From contig CALNYZ010000018.1 of assembly GCA_942490945.1 (NCBI GenBank), forward strand, positions 2,046,001 to 2,110,000: DNA of 64,000 bases, given 5' to 3'. Position numbers and translations under genes: made by a program. This DNA comes from CALNYZ01 sp942490945. GTDB lineage: Bacteria; Pseudomonadota; Gammaproteobacteria; UBA6429; Thiohalophilaceae. Under the pieces are notes generated by a model. It ran no database searches. It worked only from the letters and a program-made list of their open reading frames with translations, and was not told where the DNA came from. Shown piece after piece: positions 1 to 8,759 of the stretch; the stretch's first letter is position 1; each line of letters begins with the position of its first letter.

Positions 1-425
1 AAATCAAGCAACCTGTTATCGGCGTTGGTGCTGTTGTACTACACGATGAAAAAGTTTTACTCGTTAAACGCGCCAATCCGCCCAATCAATTTCAATGGGC
101 CATACCTGGCGGAAAAGTGCACTATGGTGAAACCTTGCAGCAGGCTGTCGAACGTGAAGTCAGGGAAGAAGCTGGAATCATTATCAAGGCAGGTAAACCA
201 ATTTTCGGATTTGATCACATCGAACAGGATAACAGCGGCAATATACAATGCCACTATGTGATTATCGATGTGCGTGCAGAGTATATATCAGGTGATATTG
301 CAGCAGGCAGTGACGCGTCAGAAGTAAAATGGTTTACACAACAGGATCTGTTCAGCATTGATAACCTGAATGTCACCACCAGGCAGCTGTTACAAGAGAT
401 TGCGTTTTGTTCGCAATCCAATTGA
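1..425 (+). CDS. NUDIX hydrolase, 5'-truncated by the window edge
   Basis: The reading frame is open from base 3 to the TGA at 423-425 and gives 140 visible residues. A complete Nudix box (G-x5-E-x7-REVxEE-x-G-I) lies at about residues 37-59 of the fragment, with the GGKVHYGE motif at its start and REVREEAG at its core. Upstream of it, a beta-strand pattern ending in WAIPGGK is typical of ADP-ribose/MutT-like pyrophosphohydrolases. Family knowledge says such enzymes cleave nucleoside diphosphates linked to another moiety with Mg2+. The substrate cannot be read from this fragment. The true start lies left of the window; a GTG at 117 is internal to the Nudix box and is not a start. It converges on uup with an 8-bp gap. 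Confidence 0.9.
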   Translation, partial: IKQPVIGVGAVVLHDEKVLLVKRANPPNQFQWAIPGGKVHYGETLQQAVEREVREEAGIIIKAGKPIFGFDHIEQDNSGNIQCHYVIIDVRAEYISGDIAAGSDASEVKWFTQQDLFSIDNLNVTTRQLLQEIAFCSQSN

Positions 426-433
426 CGAGCAAT

Positions 434-2377
434 CTACTCCAGCTCTTCCCAGCGACGATAACAGGTAGCCAACTCAGCCTTGATTTTTTCAATGCGTGAT
501 AGAACGGCTTTTATTTTATCCTGATCCTGTTGAAAGAAATTTTGTTCGGCCATCTGTAACTCGATACTGGACTGTTCAATTTCGAGTTTTTCAATTTTTT
601 CAGGCAACATATCCAGTTCACGTTGATCTTTATAGGAACGTTTTTTATTTTTTGTATCGGATTGAATTGATTGTGACTGGCCTGATTTAACCGACCCGGA
701 TTGATGCTGTTTTGTTTGGCCCTGTTTACTTTGACCTGGACTGGTACTGTCAATAAATTGTTGTTCTTTCGCCTTGTTATACGCTTGCCAATCAGAATAG
801 CCACCGACATACTCACCGACTTTTCCGTCACCTTCCATTACCAATACACTGGTCACGACATTGTCGAGGAAGGCGCGATCATGGCTGACCAGTATTAATG
901 TACCGTCATAATTCAAAAGCAATTCTTCCAATAATTCCAGTGTTTCCACATCCAGATCGTTGGTGGGCTCATCCAGCACCAGCAGGTTTGCGGACTGGGT
1001 AAATATTTTTGCCAGCAGTAGTCGGTTTCTTTCGCCACCCGAAAGCGTTTTAACAGGTGACTTGACACGCTGTGGAACAAATAAAAAATCTCGTAAATAA
1101 CTGATCACATGTCGTTGCTTACCCTGCACGGTAACCATATCCTTGCCATCATTGACGTTATCCATGACCGTAGCATCCAGGTCAAGTTGTCCCCTGCCCT
1201 GATCGAAATAACTCATTTGCAGACGTGTACCCAGTTTTACCTTGCCTTTGTCGGGTGTTAACTCACCGAGCAATAATTTCAATAAGGTACTTTTACCCGA
1301 GCCATTCGGTCCGACGATACCCACACGATCGCCACGCAAAAGCTGTGTCGAGAAATTATCAATCAGCAAATTATCGCCATAACCAAAACTGACTTTTATC
1401 AGTTCAACCACGCGCCGACCGGATATTTCGCCTTCATCGATATTCAGTTTTACCTTGCCCTGTTTTGAACGGCGCTGGGCATGCTGTTTGCGCATATCTT
1501 CCAGTGCACGCACACGACCTTCATTACGTGTTCGGCGTGCCTTTATGCCCTGACGAATCCAGACTTCCTCTTCCGCCAATTTTTTATCAAATTTTTTATT
1601 TTGTTGCGATTCGGCCTCGAGCAGTTCATTTTTCTTTTTCAGGTAGTGATCATAATTTCCCGGCCAGGAACTGATATGACCTCGGTCAAGCTCGATGATG
1701 CGGGTCGCCAGTTTACGTACCAGACTTCTGTCGTGTGAAACAAACAGGATGGAACCGTTGAATTTCGCCATGAAGTCTTCCAGCCACAAGATAGAAGCGA
1801 TATCCAGATGGTTGGTCGGTTCGTCGAGTAGTAACAAATCAGGCTCGCTAACCAACGCGCGCGCCAATAGCACTCTGCGTTTATATCCACCAGACAAGGT
1901 GTCGATCCCGACATCAGCTGGCAATTGCAGTTTTGAAATAACAGTTTCGACTTTTTGTTCCAGTCGCCAGCCATCTTTTTGTTCAAGCTCATCCTGCAAG
2001 TCAGCCAGACGTGAAGCTAATACCAAATCATTACTGTCGGGACTTTGTTGTGAAAATTCGTGCGATACCCGATGATAATCACTGATGAGTTGCCCGAGGC
2101 CTTCGATGCCACTTGCCACAATATCAAAAACGATGCGCGTATCATCAACAGGGACTTCCTGCATGAGATAAGACACCCGCAATCCTGGCTGCCGCCAGAT
2201 TTCACCATCATCCAGACGTGTTTCATCGGTAATGACTTTCATCAGGGTCGATTTACCTTCACCATTTCGACCGATCAAGGCTATCGTTTCGCCGGGCTCA
2301 ATGACCAGATCGGCATGGTCCAGCAATGGTACATGACCATAGTGCAGACTGGCGCTGTTAAGTGTGACTAAAGGCAT
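434..2377 (-). CDS. uup: ABC-F family ATPase Uup
   Basis: A 647-residue cytosolic protein with two ABC ATPase domains and no membrane segment. Walker A motifs are GRNGEGKST (residues 36-44) and GPNGSGKST (about 355). The signatures are LSGGYKRR and LSGGERNR, and each domain has an LLLDEPTNHLD- or VLDEPTNDLD-type Walker B. Between the domains is the charged ABC-F linker with EEVWIRQGIKARRTRNEGR, which matches Uup closely. The C-terminal ~100 residues are polar and Gln/Ser-rich and end in a predicted coiled coil, as in Uup, which binds DNA or ribosomes through this part. ABC-F proteins act on the ribosomal E site; Uup is also linked to tolerance of branched DNA. It lies 12 bp downstream of metZ, so probably cotranscribed. 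Confidence 0.93.
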   Translation of the reverse strand: MPLVTLNSASLHYGHVPLLDHADLVIEPGETIALIGRNGEGKSTLMKVITDETRLDDGEIWRQPGLRVSYLMQEVPVDDTRIVFDIVASGIEGLGQLISDYHRVSHEFSQQSPDSNDLVLASRLADLQDELEQKDGWRLEQKVETVISKLQLPADVGIDTLSGGYKRRVLLARALVSEPDLLLLDEPTNHLDIASILWLEDFMAKFNGSILFVSHDRSLVRKLATRIIELDRGHISSWPGNYDHYLKKKNELLEAESQQNKKFDKKLAEEEVWIRQGIKARRTRNEGRVRALEDMRKQHAQRRSKQGKVKLNIDEGEISGRRVVELIKVSFGYGDNLLIDNFSTQLLRGDRVGIVGPNGSGKSTLLKLLLGELTPDKGKVKLGTRLQMSYFDQGRGQLDLDATVMDNVNDGKDMVTVQGKQRHVISYLRDFLFVPQRVKSPVKTLSGGERNRLLLAKIFTQSANLLVLDEPTNDLDVETLELLEELLLNYDGTLILVSHDRAFLDNVVTSVLVMEGDGKVGEYVGGYSDWQAYNKAKEQQFIDSTSPGQSKQGQTKQHQSGSVKSGQSQSIQSDTKNKKRSYKDQRELDMLPEKIEKLEIEQSSIELQMAEQNFFQQDQDKIKAVLSRIEKIKAELATCYRRWEELE

Positions 2378-2389
2378 CGGCAGTGGCGT

Positions 2390-3565
2390 TTATTCAAGAC
2401 CACGTAAAACATCGGCTTTAATATCTTCAATGTTTTCCAGTCCTACGGCGATACGAATCAAGCCATCACTAATACCTGCCTTGGCACGCTGTTCATCTGT
2501 CAGGCGTCCATGTGTGGTGGTTGCCGGATGGGTAATCGTTGTCTTTACATCACCCAGGTTGGCCGTGATTGACATGAGTTGCGTATTGTCTATGAGGCGC
2601 CATGCTGATTCCTTACCTCCCTTGACTTCAAATGATACGATGCCACCAAAGCCAGTCTGTTGTTGTTTGGCAATGTCATGTTGCGGATGTGACGCCAGAC
2701 CCGGGTAATAAACACGCGTGACACGCGGATGCGCTTCAAGAAATTCTGCGAGCACTTGTGCATTTTCACAATGTGCTTTCATGCGTATGGTCAACGTCTC
2801 CAGTCCTTTCAGAAAGACCCAGGCATTAAACGGACTCAGACTTGGCCCGGCGGTGCGAATAAAGCCGTATACTGCTTCGCCGACCAGGGCTTTATTGCCA
2901 ACCACGGCACCACCGAGACAACGTCCCTGTCCATCAATGTATTTGGTTGCTGAATGAATAACAATATCCGCACCGAGTTTCAAAGGCTGCTGCAGAACCG
3001 GTGTACAAAAACAATTATCCACCACAAACAGACTGTTTGACTGGTGTGCAATATCAGCGAGCGCAGGAATATCGGCAATCTCGGTGAGCGGATTGGAAGG
3101 CGTTTCGAGAAAAAATAATCTGGTGTTCGGTTTGACTGCCGCTTTCCATGCCTTTAAATCAGCGATCGGGACATAGGTCACTTCAATACCCAGTGCACTC
3201 AGGTACTTGTCGAACAGTACCACGGTACTGCCAAATATTGCATTGGATGACACAATGTGATCACCCGCTTTTAACAGTGAACAACAGGTACTTAAAATCG
3301 CGGCCATGCCCGACGCAGTCGCGACACAACATTCAGCGCCTTCGAGTGCGGCCAGGCGCTGTTCGAATGAACGCACCGTTGGATTGGTAAACCGTGAATA
3401 GATGTTGCCGGGTTCGTCACCTTTAAAGCGTGCAGCCGCATGCGCAGCGGATTCGAACACGTAGCTGGATGTGTTAAAAATGGGTTCACTATGTTCGCCT
3501 TCAGCCGTACGATGTATACCGGCACGAATGGCAAGCGTTTCGGGTGCCCACTCATCATGACTCAT
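2390..3565 (-). CDS. metZ: O-succinylhomoserine sulfhydrylase MetZ
   Basis: A PLP enzyme of the Cys/Met metabolism family (gamma type). It makes homocysteine from O-succinylhomoserine and sulfide, the direct-sulfhydrylation route to methionine. The PLP lysine is in SATKYIDGQGR, and the Y-S-R-F-x-N-P-T substrate motif and ETPSNP loop are present. The length (391 residues) is normal. I start at the ATG at 3565 (MSHDEWAPET) because AAGGAG lies seven bases upstream; the longer frame to 3592 has no such site. It is preceded by a strong promoter, a SAM-II-like aptamer and an intrinsic terminator (separate entries), so expression is probably repressed when SAM is abundant. It could be confused with MetY/MetB, but the RxxAGxxRxxxGEHSEPIF N-terminus is typical of MetZ. 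Confidence 0.93.
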   Translation of the reverse strand: MSHDEWAPETLAIRAGIHRTAEGEHSEPIFNTSSYVFESAAHAAARFKGDEPGNIYSRFTNPTVRSFEQRLAALEGAECCVATASGMAAILSTCCSLLKAGDHIVSSNAIFGSTVVLFDKYLSALGIEVTYVPIADLKAWKAAVKPNTRLFFLETPSNPLTEIADIPALADIAHQSNSLFVVDNCFCTPVLQQPLKLGADIVIHSATKYIDGQGRCLGGAVVGNKALVGEAVYGFIRTAGPSLSPFNAWVFLKGLETLTIRMKAHCENAQVLAEFLEAHPRVTRVYYPGLASHPQHDIAKQQQTGFGGIVSFEVKGGKESAWRLIDNTQLMSITANLGDVKTTITHPATTTHGRLTDEQRAKAGISDGLIRIAVGLENIEDIKADVLRGLE

Positions 3566-3609
3566 GATTTTCTCCTTGTTCAATCTGTTCAACTTTTCTG
3601 CGCAGACAT

Positions 3610-3642
3610 AAAAAAACCTGCTCAGCTGTGGCTAAAGCAGGT
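3610..3642 (-). terminator. Intrinsic terminator in the metZ leader (attenuator)
   Basis: On the minus strand AACCTGCT and AGCAGGTT form a perfect 8-bp stem around a 13-base loop, and the 3' arm runs directly into seven T. This is a textbook rho-independent terminator placed about 45 bases before the metZ start and inside its own leader. The sequence CTTTAGC, made of the 5' arm end plus the loop (3631-3637), is the exact complement of GCTAAAG in the upstream aptamer (3675-3681). The two structures are therefore mutually exclusive, as expected of a riboswitch expression platform. Confidence 0.85.
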
Positions 3643-3670
3643 TACCTTATAGTGAATTCGTTGCCAGGCA

Positions 3671-3727
3671 CCCTCTCTTTAGCTGGACTTGTATAGCGCC
3701 CGCAATCTGAGTTCAAATCGGCGCTTT
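3671..3727 (-). promoter_or_regulatory. SAM-II-like riboswitch aptamer upstream of metZ
   Basis: On the minus strand AGCGCC (3720-3725) pairs with GGCGCT (3694-3699) as P1. It encloses GATTTGAACTCAGATTGC, and the 3' side continues with an A-containing linker, then AGCTAAAG and a purine-rich GAGAGGG. This order and most core bases (GATTT.AAC, ATTGC, GCGC, AGCTAAA, GGG) match my recollection of the SAM-II (metA/SAM_alpha) consensus, a single-hairpin H-type pseudoknot that binds S-adenosylmethionine. CTC in the loop can pair with GAG at 3673-3677 as the pseudoknot. It lies between a promoter and a terminator in front of metZ, the expected target. SAM-V has a similar pocket and is the main alternative. 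Confidence 0.82.
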
Positions 3728-3733
3728 GAGATA

Positions 3734-3762
3734 AGCGTATGCGATGTGTCTTTTTTTGTCAA
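3734..3762 (-). promoter_or_regulatory. metZ: Sigma-70 promoter of metZ
   Basis: On the minus strand a perfect -35 TTGACA (3757-3762) is followed after 17 bases by TACGCT (3734-3739) as -10. Transcription would start a few bases before the P1 stem of the SAM aptamer, so the whole riboswitch lies in the leader. Confidence 0.7.
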
Positions 3763-3849
3763 TGCTGATTTGTTTAATTGCCAAATAAAATGCAGCTGGA
3801 TGTCGCAGAATATATCCTGAATATATCAGGCCATGCCGGTTTTCACGAA

Positions 3850-5358
3850 TCAGGCAGTATTGTAAATCTCGACAACTTCATTATCCGGATTCTGCTCGCT
3901 ACGGACCGCGTCATTACGCATCGATTCGATATGCGCGAGGTATTCCGGGCTTATATCACCAGTAACGTAATCGCCATTGAAAACAGAGGTATCAAACTTT
4001 TTAATTTGTGGCGCCTTTTTGCGTACTGCTTCAATCAGATCGTCCAGGTCCTGGTAAATCAGATTATCGGCACCAATGACTTCGGCAATTTGCTTTTCAT
4101 CACGCCCATGTCCAATGAGTTCATGTGCAGCCGGCATATCAATACCATAAACATTCGGGAACCGTACCGGTGGCGCGGCCGAGGCAAAATAGACCTTGTT
4201 CGCGCCCGCTTCACGCGCCATCTGGATAATCTGGTTTGATGTGGTACCACGTACGATCGAATCGTCTACCAACAGAACGTTCTTACCCTTGAATTCAAGT
4301 TCGATCGCGTTAAGTTTTTGTCGTACGGATTTCTTACGTTGTGTCTGCCCCGGCATAATAAAGGTACGACCAATATAGCGATTCTTGATAAAGCCTTCAC
4401 TGTATTTCACACCAAGTGTATATGACAATTCCAGTGCAGCAGTACGGCTGGTATCCGGAATCGGTAGCACCACATCAATATCATGATTATGCCATTCGCG
4501 AATAATTTTTTTCGCCAGATAATCACCCATTCGCAGGCGTGCCTTGTATACGGAAACTTTATCCATAATAGAATCCGGACGCGCAAAGTAGACGTGTTCA
4601 AATATGCAGGGATTGAGGTGAATTTCGGTGGCACACTGCTGTGTATGCATTTCGCCTCGCGCATCAAAAAATACTGCTTCTCCCGGATCAAGATCCCGAA
4701 TCAAATCAAATCCAAGCACATCTATCGCAACGCTTTCCGATGCAACAATGTATTCATTGCCCTTGTCTGTTTTACGATAACCGATGGTGATCGGACGAAT
4801 GCCATGCGGATCACGAAATGCAAGAATGCCACGACCCGTAATCATCGCCACCACGGCATAGGCACCTTTGCAACGCTTATGCACACCGGCGACGGCATTA
4901 AAAATATCATCTACATCCAGTTTTAATTTATTGACCTGTTGTAATTCGTGCGCAAGAACATTTAACAGTACTTCGGAATCTGAATCGGTATTTAAATGTC
5001 GCCTGTCTTCAATAAATAAATCACGCTTTAACTCATCTGCATTGGTCAGATTACCGTTATGCGCAAGTGTAATACCAAATGGTGAGTTTACATAAAATGG
5101 CTGTGCTTCGGCTGAAGAAAAACAACCCGCAGTAGGATAACGACAATGACCAATACCCATGTTGCCTTTCAAGCGCAGCATATGGCGGGTATGAAATACA
5201 TCACGTACCAGGCCATTGTCCTTGCGCATAAAGAGACGATCGTTTTCACAGGTTACAATGCCAGCAGCATCCTGACCGCGGTGCTGTAAAACTGTCAACC
5301 CGTCATACAGAGACTGGTTGACCTGACTATTTGCAACAATACCAATAATACCGCACAT
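3850..5358 (-). CDS. purF: Amidophosphoribosyltransferase PurF
   Basis: First committed step of purine synthesis: PRPP + glutamine gives 5-phosphoribosylamine. The protein is 502 residues, the normal length for the family. The N-terminus MCGIIGIVA gives Cys2 as the nucleophile of the class II glutaminase domain (residues 2 to about 235). The PRPP-binding loop VLLVDDSIVRGTT is at about residue 356 in the C-terminal phosphoribosyltransferase domain. No long propeptide is present, as in E. coli PurF. It follows cvpA after 60 bp, the classic cvpA-purF pair. Between purF and metZ there is no second gene, only the metZ leader and a small CCTGATATATTCAGG palindrome. Confidence 0.97.
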   Translation of the reverse strand: MCGIIGIVANSQVNQSLYDGLTVLQHRGQDAAGIVTCENDRLFMRKDNGLVRDVFHTRHMLRLKGNMGIGHCRYPTAGCFSSAEAQPFYVNSPFGITLAHNGNLTNADELKRDLFIEDRRHLNTDSDSEVLLNVLAHELQQVNKLKLDVDDIFNAVAGVHKRCKGAYAVVAMITGRGILAFRDPHGIRPITIGYRKTDKGNEYIVASESVAIDVLGFDLIRDLDPGEAVFFDARGEMHTQQCATEIHLNPCIFEHVYFARPDSIMDKVSVYKARLRMGDYLAKKIIREWHNHDIDVVLPIPDTSRTAALELSYTLGVKYSEGFIKNRYIGRTFIMPGQTQRKKSVRQKLNAIELEFKGKNVLLVDDSIVRGTTSNQIIQMAREAGANKVYFASAAPPVRFPNVYGIDMPAAHELIGHGRDEKQIAEVIGADNLIYQDLDDLIEAVRKKAPQIKKFDTSVFNGDYVTGDISPEYLAHIESMRNDAVRSEQNPDNEVVEIYNTA

Positions 5359-5418
5359 TATAAATCTCCAGCTTCGTAACTATTTTAGTTTAGTTTGTTA
5401 AACGTTTTTTCGACACGT

Positions 5419-5880
5419 CTAGACGAACAATGTCTTCAACCATTCGCCAATTGCTTCAAAACGGAAAATCAGCGCCGAATCTTTCCACCAGGCTTCTTTA
5501 TTGAGTCCAAGTGCGGTTGCCAGAATCGCCAGTACTGCAATCATTATTACACCGCGCAGGAATCCAAAAAACAAACCAATAAACCTGTCTGTACCGGTCA
5601 GACCAGTGCGTTTCACCAGTTGTGCAATAAAATAATTGGCAATGGCACACAGTACCAGGCTCACAACAAACAGAATGATAAAGGCAACCAGTAAGCGTGC
5701 CGTCTCATCCTTGATGCTGGTCAGGAATAATTCTGCAAATCCACCACCAAACATTTTGGCAACCAGAAAGGAGGCAACCCAACCAGCCAGTGACAAGGCT
5801 TCACGCACAAAGCCGCGAATCAGGCTAATGAATGTCGAAACCAATATTGTGCCAATTATGGCGTAATCAACCCAGATCAT
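5419..5880 (-). CDS. cvpA: CvpA family membrane protein
   Basis: A 153-residue inner-membrane protein with about four hydrophobic helices. It begins MIWVDYAIIGTILVSTFISL and carries the G-F-V-R-E-A-L/S-L motif (about residues 23-32) typical of CvpA. Known roles in relatives are colicin V production and envelope/bile stress survival; the molecular function is unsettled. It sits 15 bp after dedD and 60 bp before purF, the conserved gammaproteobacterial arrangement. Confidence 0.93.
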   Translation of the reverse strand: MIWVDYAIIGTILVSTFISLIRGFVREALSLAGWVASFLVAKMFGGGFAELFLTSIKDETARLLVAFIILFVVSLVLCAIANYFIAQLVKRTGLTGTDRFIGLFFGFLRGVIMIAVLAILATALGLNKEAWWKDSALIFRFEAIGEWLKTLFV

Positions 5881-5895
5881 ATTATTTATGCCGCA

Positions 5896-6507
5896 TCAGG
5901 GATGCTGAACTACCATGCCGGAGAGTTTAAATTGCTGTTTGATTTTGCTTTGCATTTTTAGTGCATCAGATTTGCTGACTTCCGGGCCAACTCTGACTCG
6001 ATAGCGTAACCCTTTTTCAGTTTTAATCGCTTCGACAAAGCTCCTGTAGGATTTGCCACGTAACTTGTCGCGCAGGCGTAATGCATTTTTACGCGAACTA
6101 AAGCTGGCCACCTGCACCGCATAGGCAGAGGTGCTTGCAGAACTTGTGTTTTTAGCCGGGTTGTTATTCTTTTCCGATTTTGTAGATGTGTCATTATCTA
6201 TGGGTGCGGGTTTTTCTGGTGTGATGGTTTGTATGTCTTCCGGTTTTATGTTCGGTGTATCTTTATCAACAGGAATCTGCGCGACGGGATTAACATCCGG
6301 TTTGGGCACAACAGGTACCAACTCATTCGCCTTTAAATCCTCCAGCTTGGCCGGTTGTTTTGGAATGTTACTGCCAAATACCGGCATGCCATCGTCGTAT
6401 GGTTTTTCACTGGAAAGAAACATGGGTATAAATATCACAGCAAGTGAGATCAACACAATTGCGCCAACAATGCGTTTCTTTAGTGGGCTATGTCCGGATT
6501 CAGTCAT
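5896..6507 (-). CDS. dedD: DedD-like SPOR-domain protein
   Basis: A 203-residue bitopic inner-membrane protein. A short cytosolic N-terminus (KKRIVGAIVLISLAVIFIPMF) gives one transmembrane helix at residues 10-30. A Pro/Lys-rich linker with P-A-K-L-E-D-L follows, then a C-terminal SPOR domain (about residues 125-203; AYAVQVASFSSRKNALRLRDKL and YRVRVGP). SPOR domains bind peptidoglycan stripped of peptide stems at the septum, and DedD supports cell constriction. The position between folC and cvpA is the standard one. Confidence 0.92.
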   Translation of the reverse strand: MTESGHSPLKKRIVGAIVLISLAVIFIPMFLSSEKPYDDGMPVFGSNIPKQPAKLEDLKANELVPVVPKPDVNPVAQIPVDKDTPNIKPEDIQTITPEKPAPIDNDTSTKSEKNNNPAKNTSSASTSAYAVQVASFSSRKNALRLRDKLRGKSYRSFVEAIKTEKGLRYRVRVGPEVSKSDALKMQSKIKQQFKLSGMVVQHP

Positions 6508-6553
6508 AATTCAGCGTCAGTCATACACTTTTTAAGAGGCTGTTAAAACACTA

Positions 6554-7849
6554 TTATATGCTTTCTGGGCGGGTTTGTGCCACTGTATAAAATGACCCAA
6601 AAACCACCACTCTATCAGCAGTTTGCGCCATACTGTGTGCTGCAGCGTAAGCCTGTGTCAATGTTGTATGACAGCTGATTGGTGATTTTGTTGATTGGCG
6701 AATTTTATCTCTGACTAAATCCGGTTCTGCAGCCCGTGCAATATCAGCGCGGCTGACATACCAGGCATCTATTTGTTGCCCTATTACACCAAAATCGATG
6801 TTATCCAGTTTATCTGCCATCATGCCAAATACCGCAACGGTTTTGCCTGATACCGGGTTTTGACGTAACCAGTTCGCGAGATGCTGAATACTTTGATCAT
6901 TGTGTGCAACATCAAAAATTTGCATGACAGGTGTATTGATTATTTCCAGCCTGCCAGGTAATGCCATTGCGTGCATACCCAGTCTGATGGCCTGATGCGA
7001 CACCGGCAAGCGTGGCTGCGACAGCGTAATGACCTGCAAAACGGCGGCGCCATTTTTATAGGCTTGTTCGCCCTGTACTTTCAAGCGCGGTAAATTTCGT
7101 ATTTGCACTTCTTCATTATGCCAGTGCCAGATTGGCATGGCTTCGGCAATGTCACAATGAAATTCCTCGTTTAATCTGAATAATGGTGCGGATAATGAAC
7201 GTGCAAAATCGATAATCGCATTGGGACAATCCACATCGGCATACACGACAGGTTTCATTGGACGCATGATGCCCGCTTTTTCATGTGCGATTTCTTCTCG
7301 CGTGTCGCCCAGCCATTGCTGGTGATCGAGTGCAACCGAGGTAATCAGGGCGATATCGGCATCAAGCAGGTTAACCGCATCCAGTCGACCGCCCATGCCT
7401 ACTTCAAGAATGACCACATCCGGTTGCAGCGAATGAAATATGGAAAAAGCCGCCAGGGTACCGAATTCAAAATAGGTTAACGATATATTGTCATCTTTGT
7501 CGGGCGACTCTGACCTATTAACTCTGGCTTGATCAACCTTATCAAATGCCGCACAAAGTGAGGCATCAGAGACAGGTTCGCCATTAATCTTGATCCGTTC
7601 GTTATATCGATAAAGATGTGGCGATGAATAACTGCCGACACTATAGCCTGCCGCAAGATAAATTTGTTCCAGCAGTGCCACACAGGTCCCCTTCCCGTTT
7701 GTACCGGCGATGGTAATGATATGACTTGAAAGTTTATTCTCACAAACACGCTCATAGACCTGGCCAACGCGATCAAGCCCGAGTTCGATTTCACTCGAAT
7801 GCAGCGTTTCCTGCCATCTCAACCAGTCGGCAAGCGTATTAAAGCGCAT
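6554..7849 (-). CDS. folC: Bifunctional dihydrofolate synthase / folylpolyglutamate synthase
   Basis: A Mur-ligase family enzyme that adds glutamate to dihydropteroate and then to folates, with ATP. At 431 residues it is full length. The P-loop ITIAGTNGKGTC (about residues 46-57) and the family motif SSPHLYRYNERIKING follow in order. The omega loop and the VGMGGRLDAVN motif (about residue 150) and FDVAHNDQS (about residue 312) are also present. Downstream of accD with a 17-bp gap and upstream of dedD, as in many gammaproteobacteria. Confidence 0.96.
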   Translation of the reverse strand: MRFNTLADWLRWQETLHSSEIELGLDRVGQVYERVCENKLSSHIITIAGTNGKGTCVALLEQIYLAAGYSVGSYSSPHLYRYNERIKINGEPVSDASLCAAFDKVDQARVNRSESPDKDDNISLTYFEFGTLAAFSIFHSLQPDVVILEVGMGGRLDAVNLLDADIALITSVALDHQQWLGDTREEIAHEKAGIMRPMKPVVYADVDCPNAIIDFARSLSAPLFRLNEEFHCDIAEAMPIWHWHNEEVQIRNLPRLKVQGEQAYKNGAAVLQVITLSQPRLPVSHQAIRLGMHAMALPGRLEIINTPVMQIFDVAHNDQSIQHLANWLRQNPVSGKTVAVFGMMADKLDNIDFGVIGQQIDAWYVSRADIARAAEPDLVRDKIRQSTKSPISCHTTLTQAYAAAHSMAQTADRVVVFGSFYTVAQTRPESI

Positions 7850-7866
7850 ATTTTATTTTAGTTTTA

Positions 7867-8727
7867 TCAGGGTGAGGGTTGGCGGGTCATGATGGCTAAC
7901 AGGTTTGCGATGCGATCTCGCATCTCGCGTCGATCAACGATCATATCGATAGCGCCATGTTCTAGTAAAAATTCACTACGCTGAAAACCTTCCGGCAGTG
8001 TTTCACGCACGGTTTGCTCGATAACTCTTGGACCTGCAAAACCAATTAGTGCTTTGGGTTCGCCGATATGAATATCACCAAGCATGGCAAAGCTGGCTGA
8101 TACACCACCTAATGTCGGATCAGTCATAACCGAGATAAACGGAATCCCCTTACGTTTCATTTTGCCCAGGGCGGCACTTGTCTTGGCCATTTGCATCAGA
8201 GAGATCAGCGCTTCCTGCATACGGGCACCGCCGCTGGCAGAAAAACAGACCAGTGGTATACGTTGCTCGAGACAAGTATTCACTGCACGGACAAATTTTT
8301 CACCGACCACAGAACCCATCGAGCCGCCCATAAAGCGGAAATCAAAAGCAGCCGCAACAAGGGGTACTTTTTTCACCTGACCCATCATTACCACCAACGC
8401 GTCATTCTCACCCGTGGCGCGTTGTGCCTGGATCAGTCGATCCTTATACTTTTTCAGATCTTTGAACTTTAAAACATCCACAGGTTTCAAGTCAGCCGCA
8501 ATTTCCACTCGCGGTTCTTCATCAAGAAAGGTTTCAAGTCGATTGCGCGCACCGATACGCATGTGGTGATCGCACTTTGGACACACATCCAGATTCCGTT
8601 CAACTTCTGCACGGTACAGCACAGCATTACATGCCGTGCATTTTGCCCATAAGCCTTCCGGAACCGATTTTTTACTCGTCGTTTCGGTACGGATGCTCGT
8701 CGGTAATAATTTTGAAAACCAGTTCAT
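7867..8727 (-). CDS. accD: Acetyl-CoA carboxylase carboxyltransferase subunit beta
   Basis: Transfers carboxyl from carboxybiotin to acetyl-CoA together with AccA, the first step of fatty-acid synthesis. The protein has 286 residues. The N-terminal zinc ribbon is complete: CTAC, then C-PKC after 15 residues (residues 31-55). The crotonase-like carboxyltransferase core includes SASGGARMQEALISLMQMAKT and the GFAGPRVIEQT motif, where the oxyanion glycines lie. Coupled with trpA (32 bp) and folC (17 bp). Confidence 0.97.
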   Translation of the reverse strand: MNWFSKLLPTSIRTETTSKKSVPEGLWAKCTACNAVLYRAEVERNLDVCPKCDHHMRIGARNRLETFLDEEPRVEIAADLKPVDVLKFKDLKKYKDRLIQAQRATGENDALVVMMGQVKKVPLVAAAFDFRFMGGSMGSVVGEKFVRAVNTCLEQRIPLVCFSASGGARMQEALISLMQMAKTSAALGKMKRKGIPFISVMTDPTLGGVSASFAMLGDIHIGEPKALIGFAGPRVIEQTVRETLPEGFQRSEFLLEHGAIDMIVDRREMRDRIANLLAIMTRQPSP

Positions 8728-8759
8728 GTATATTCGCTACTCTATATAGATTAGTTTAG

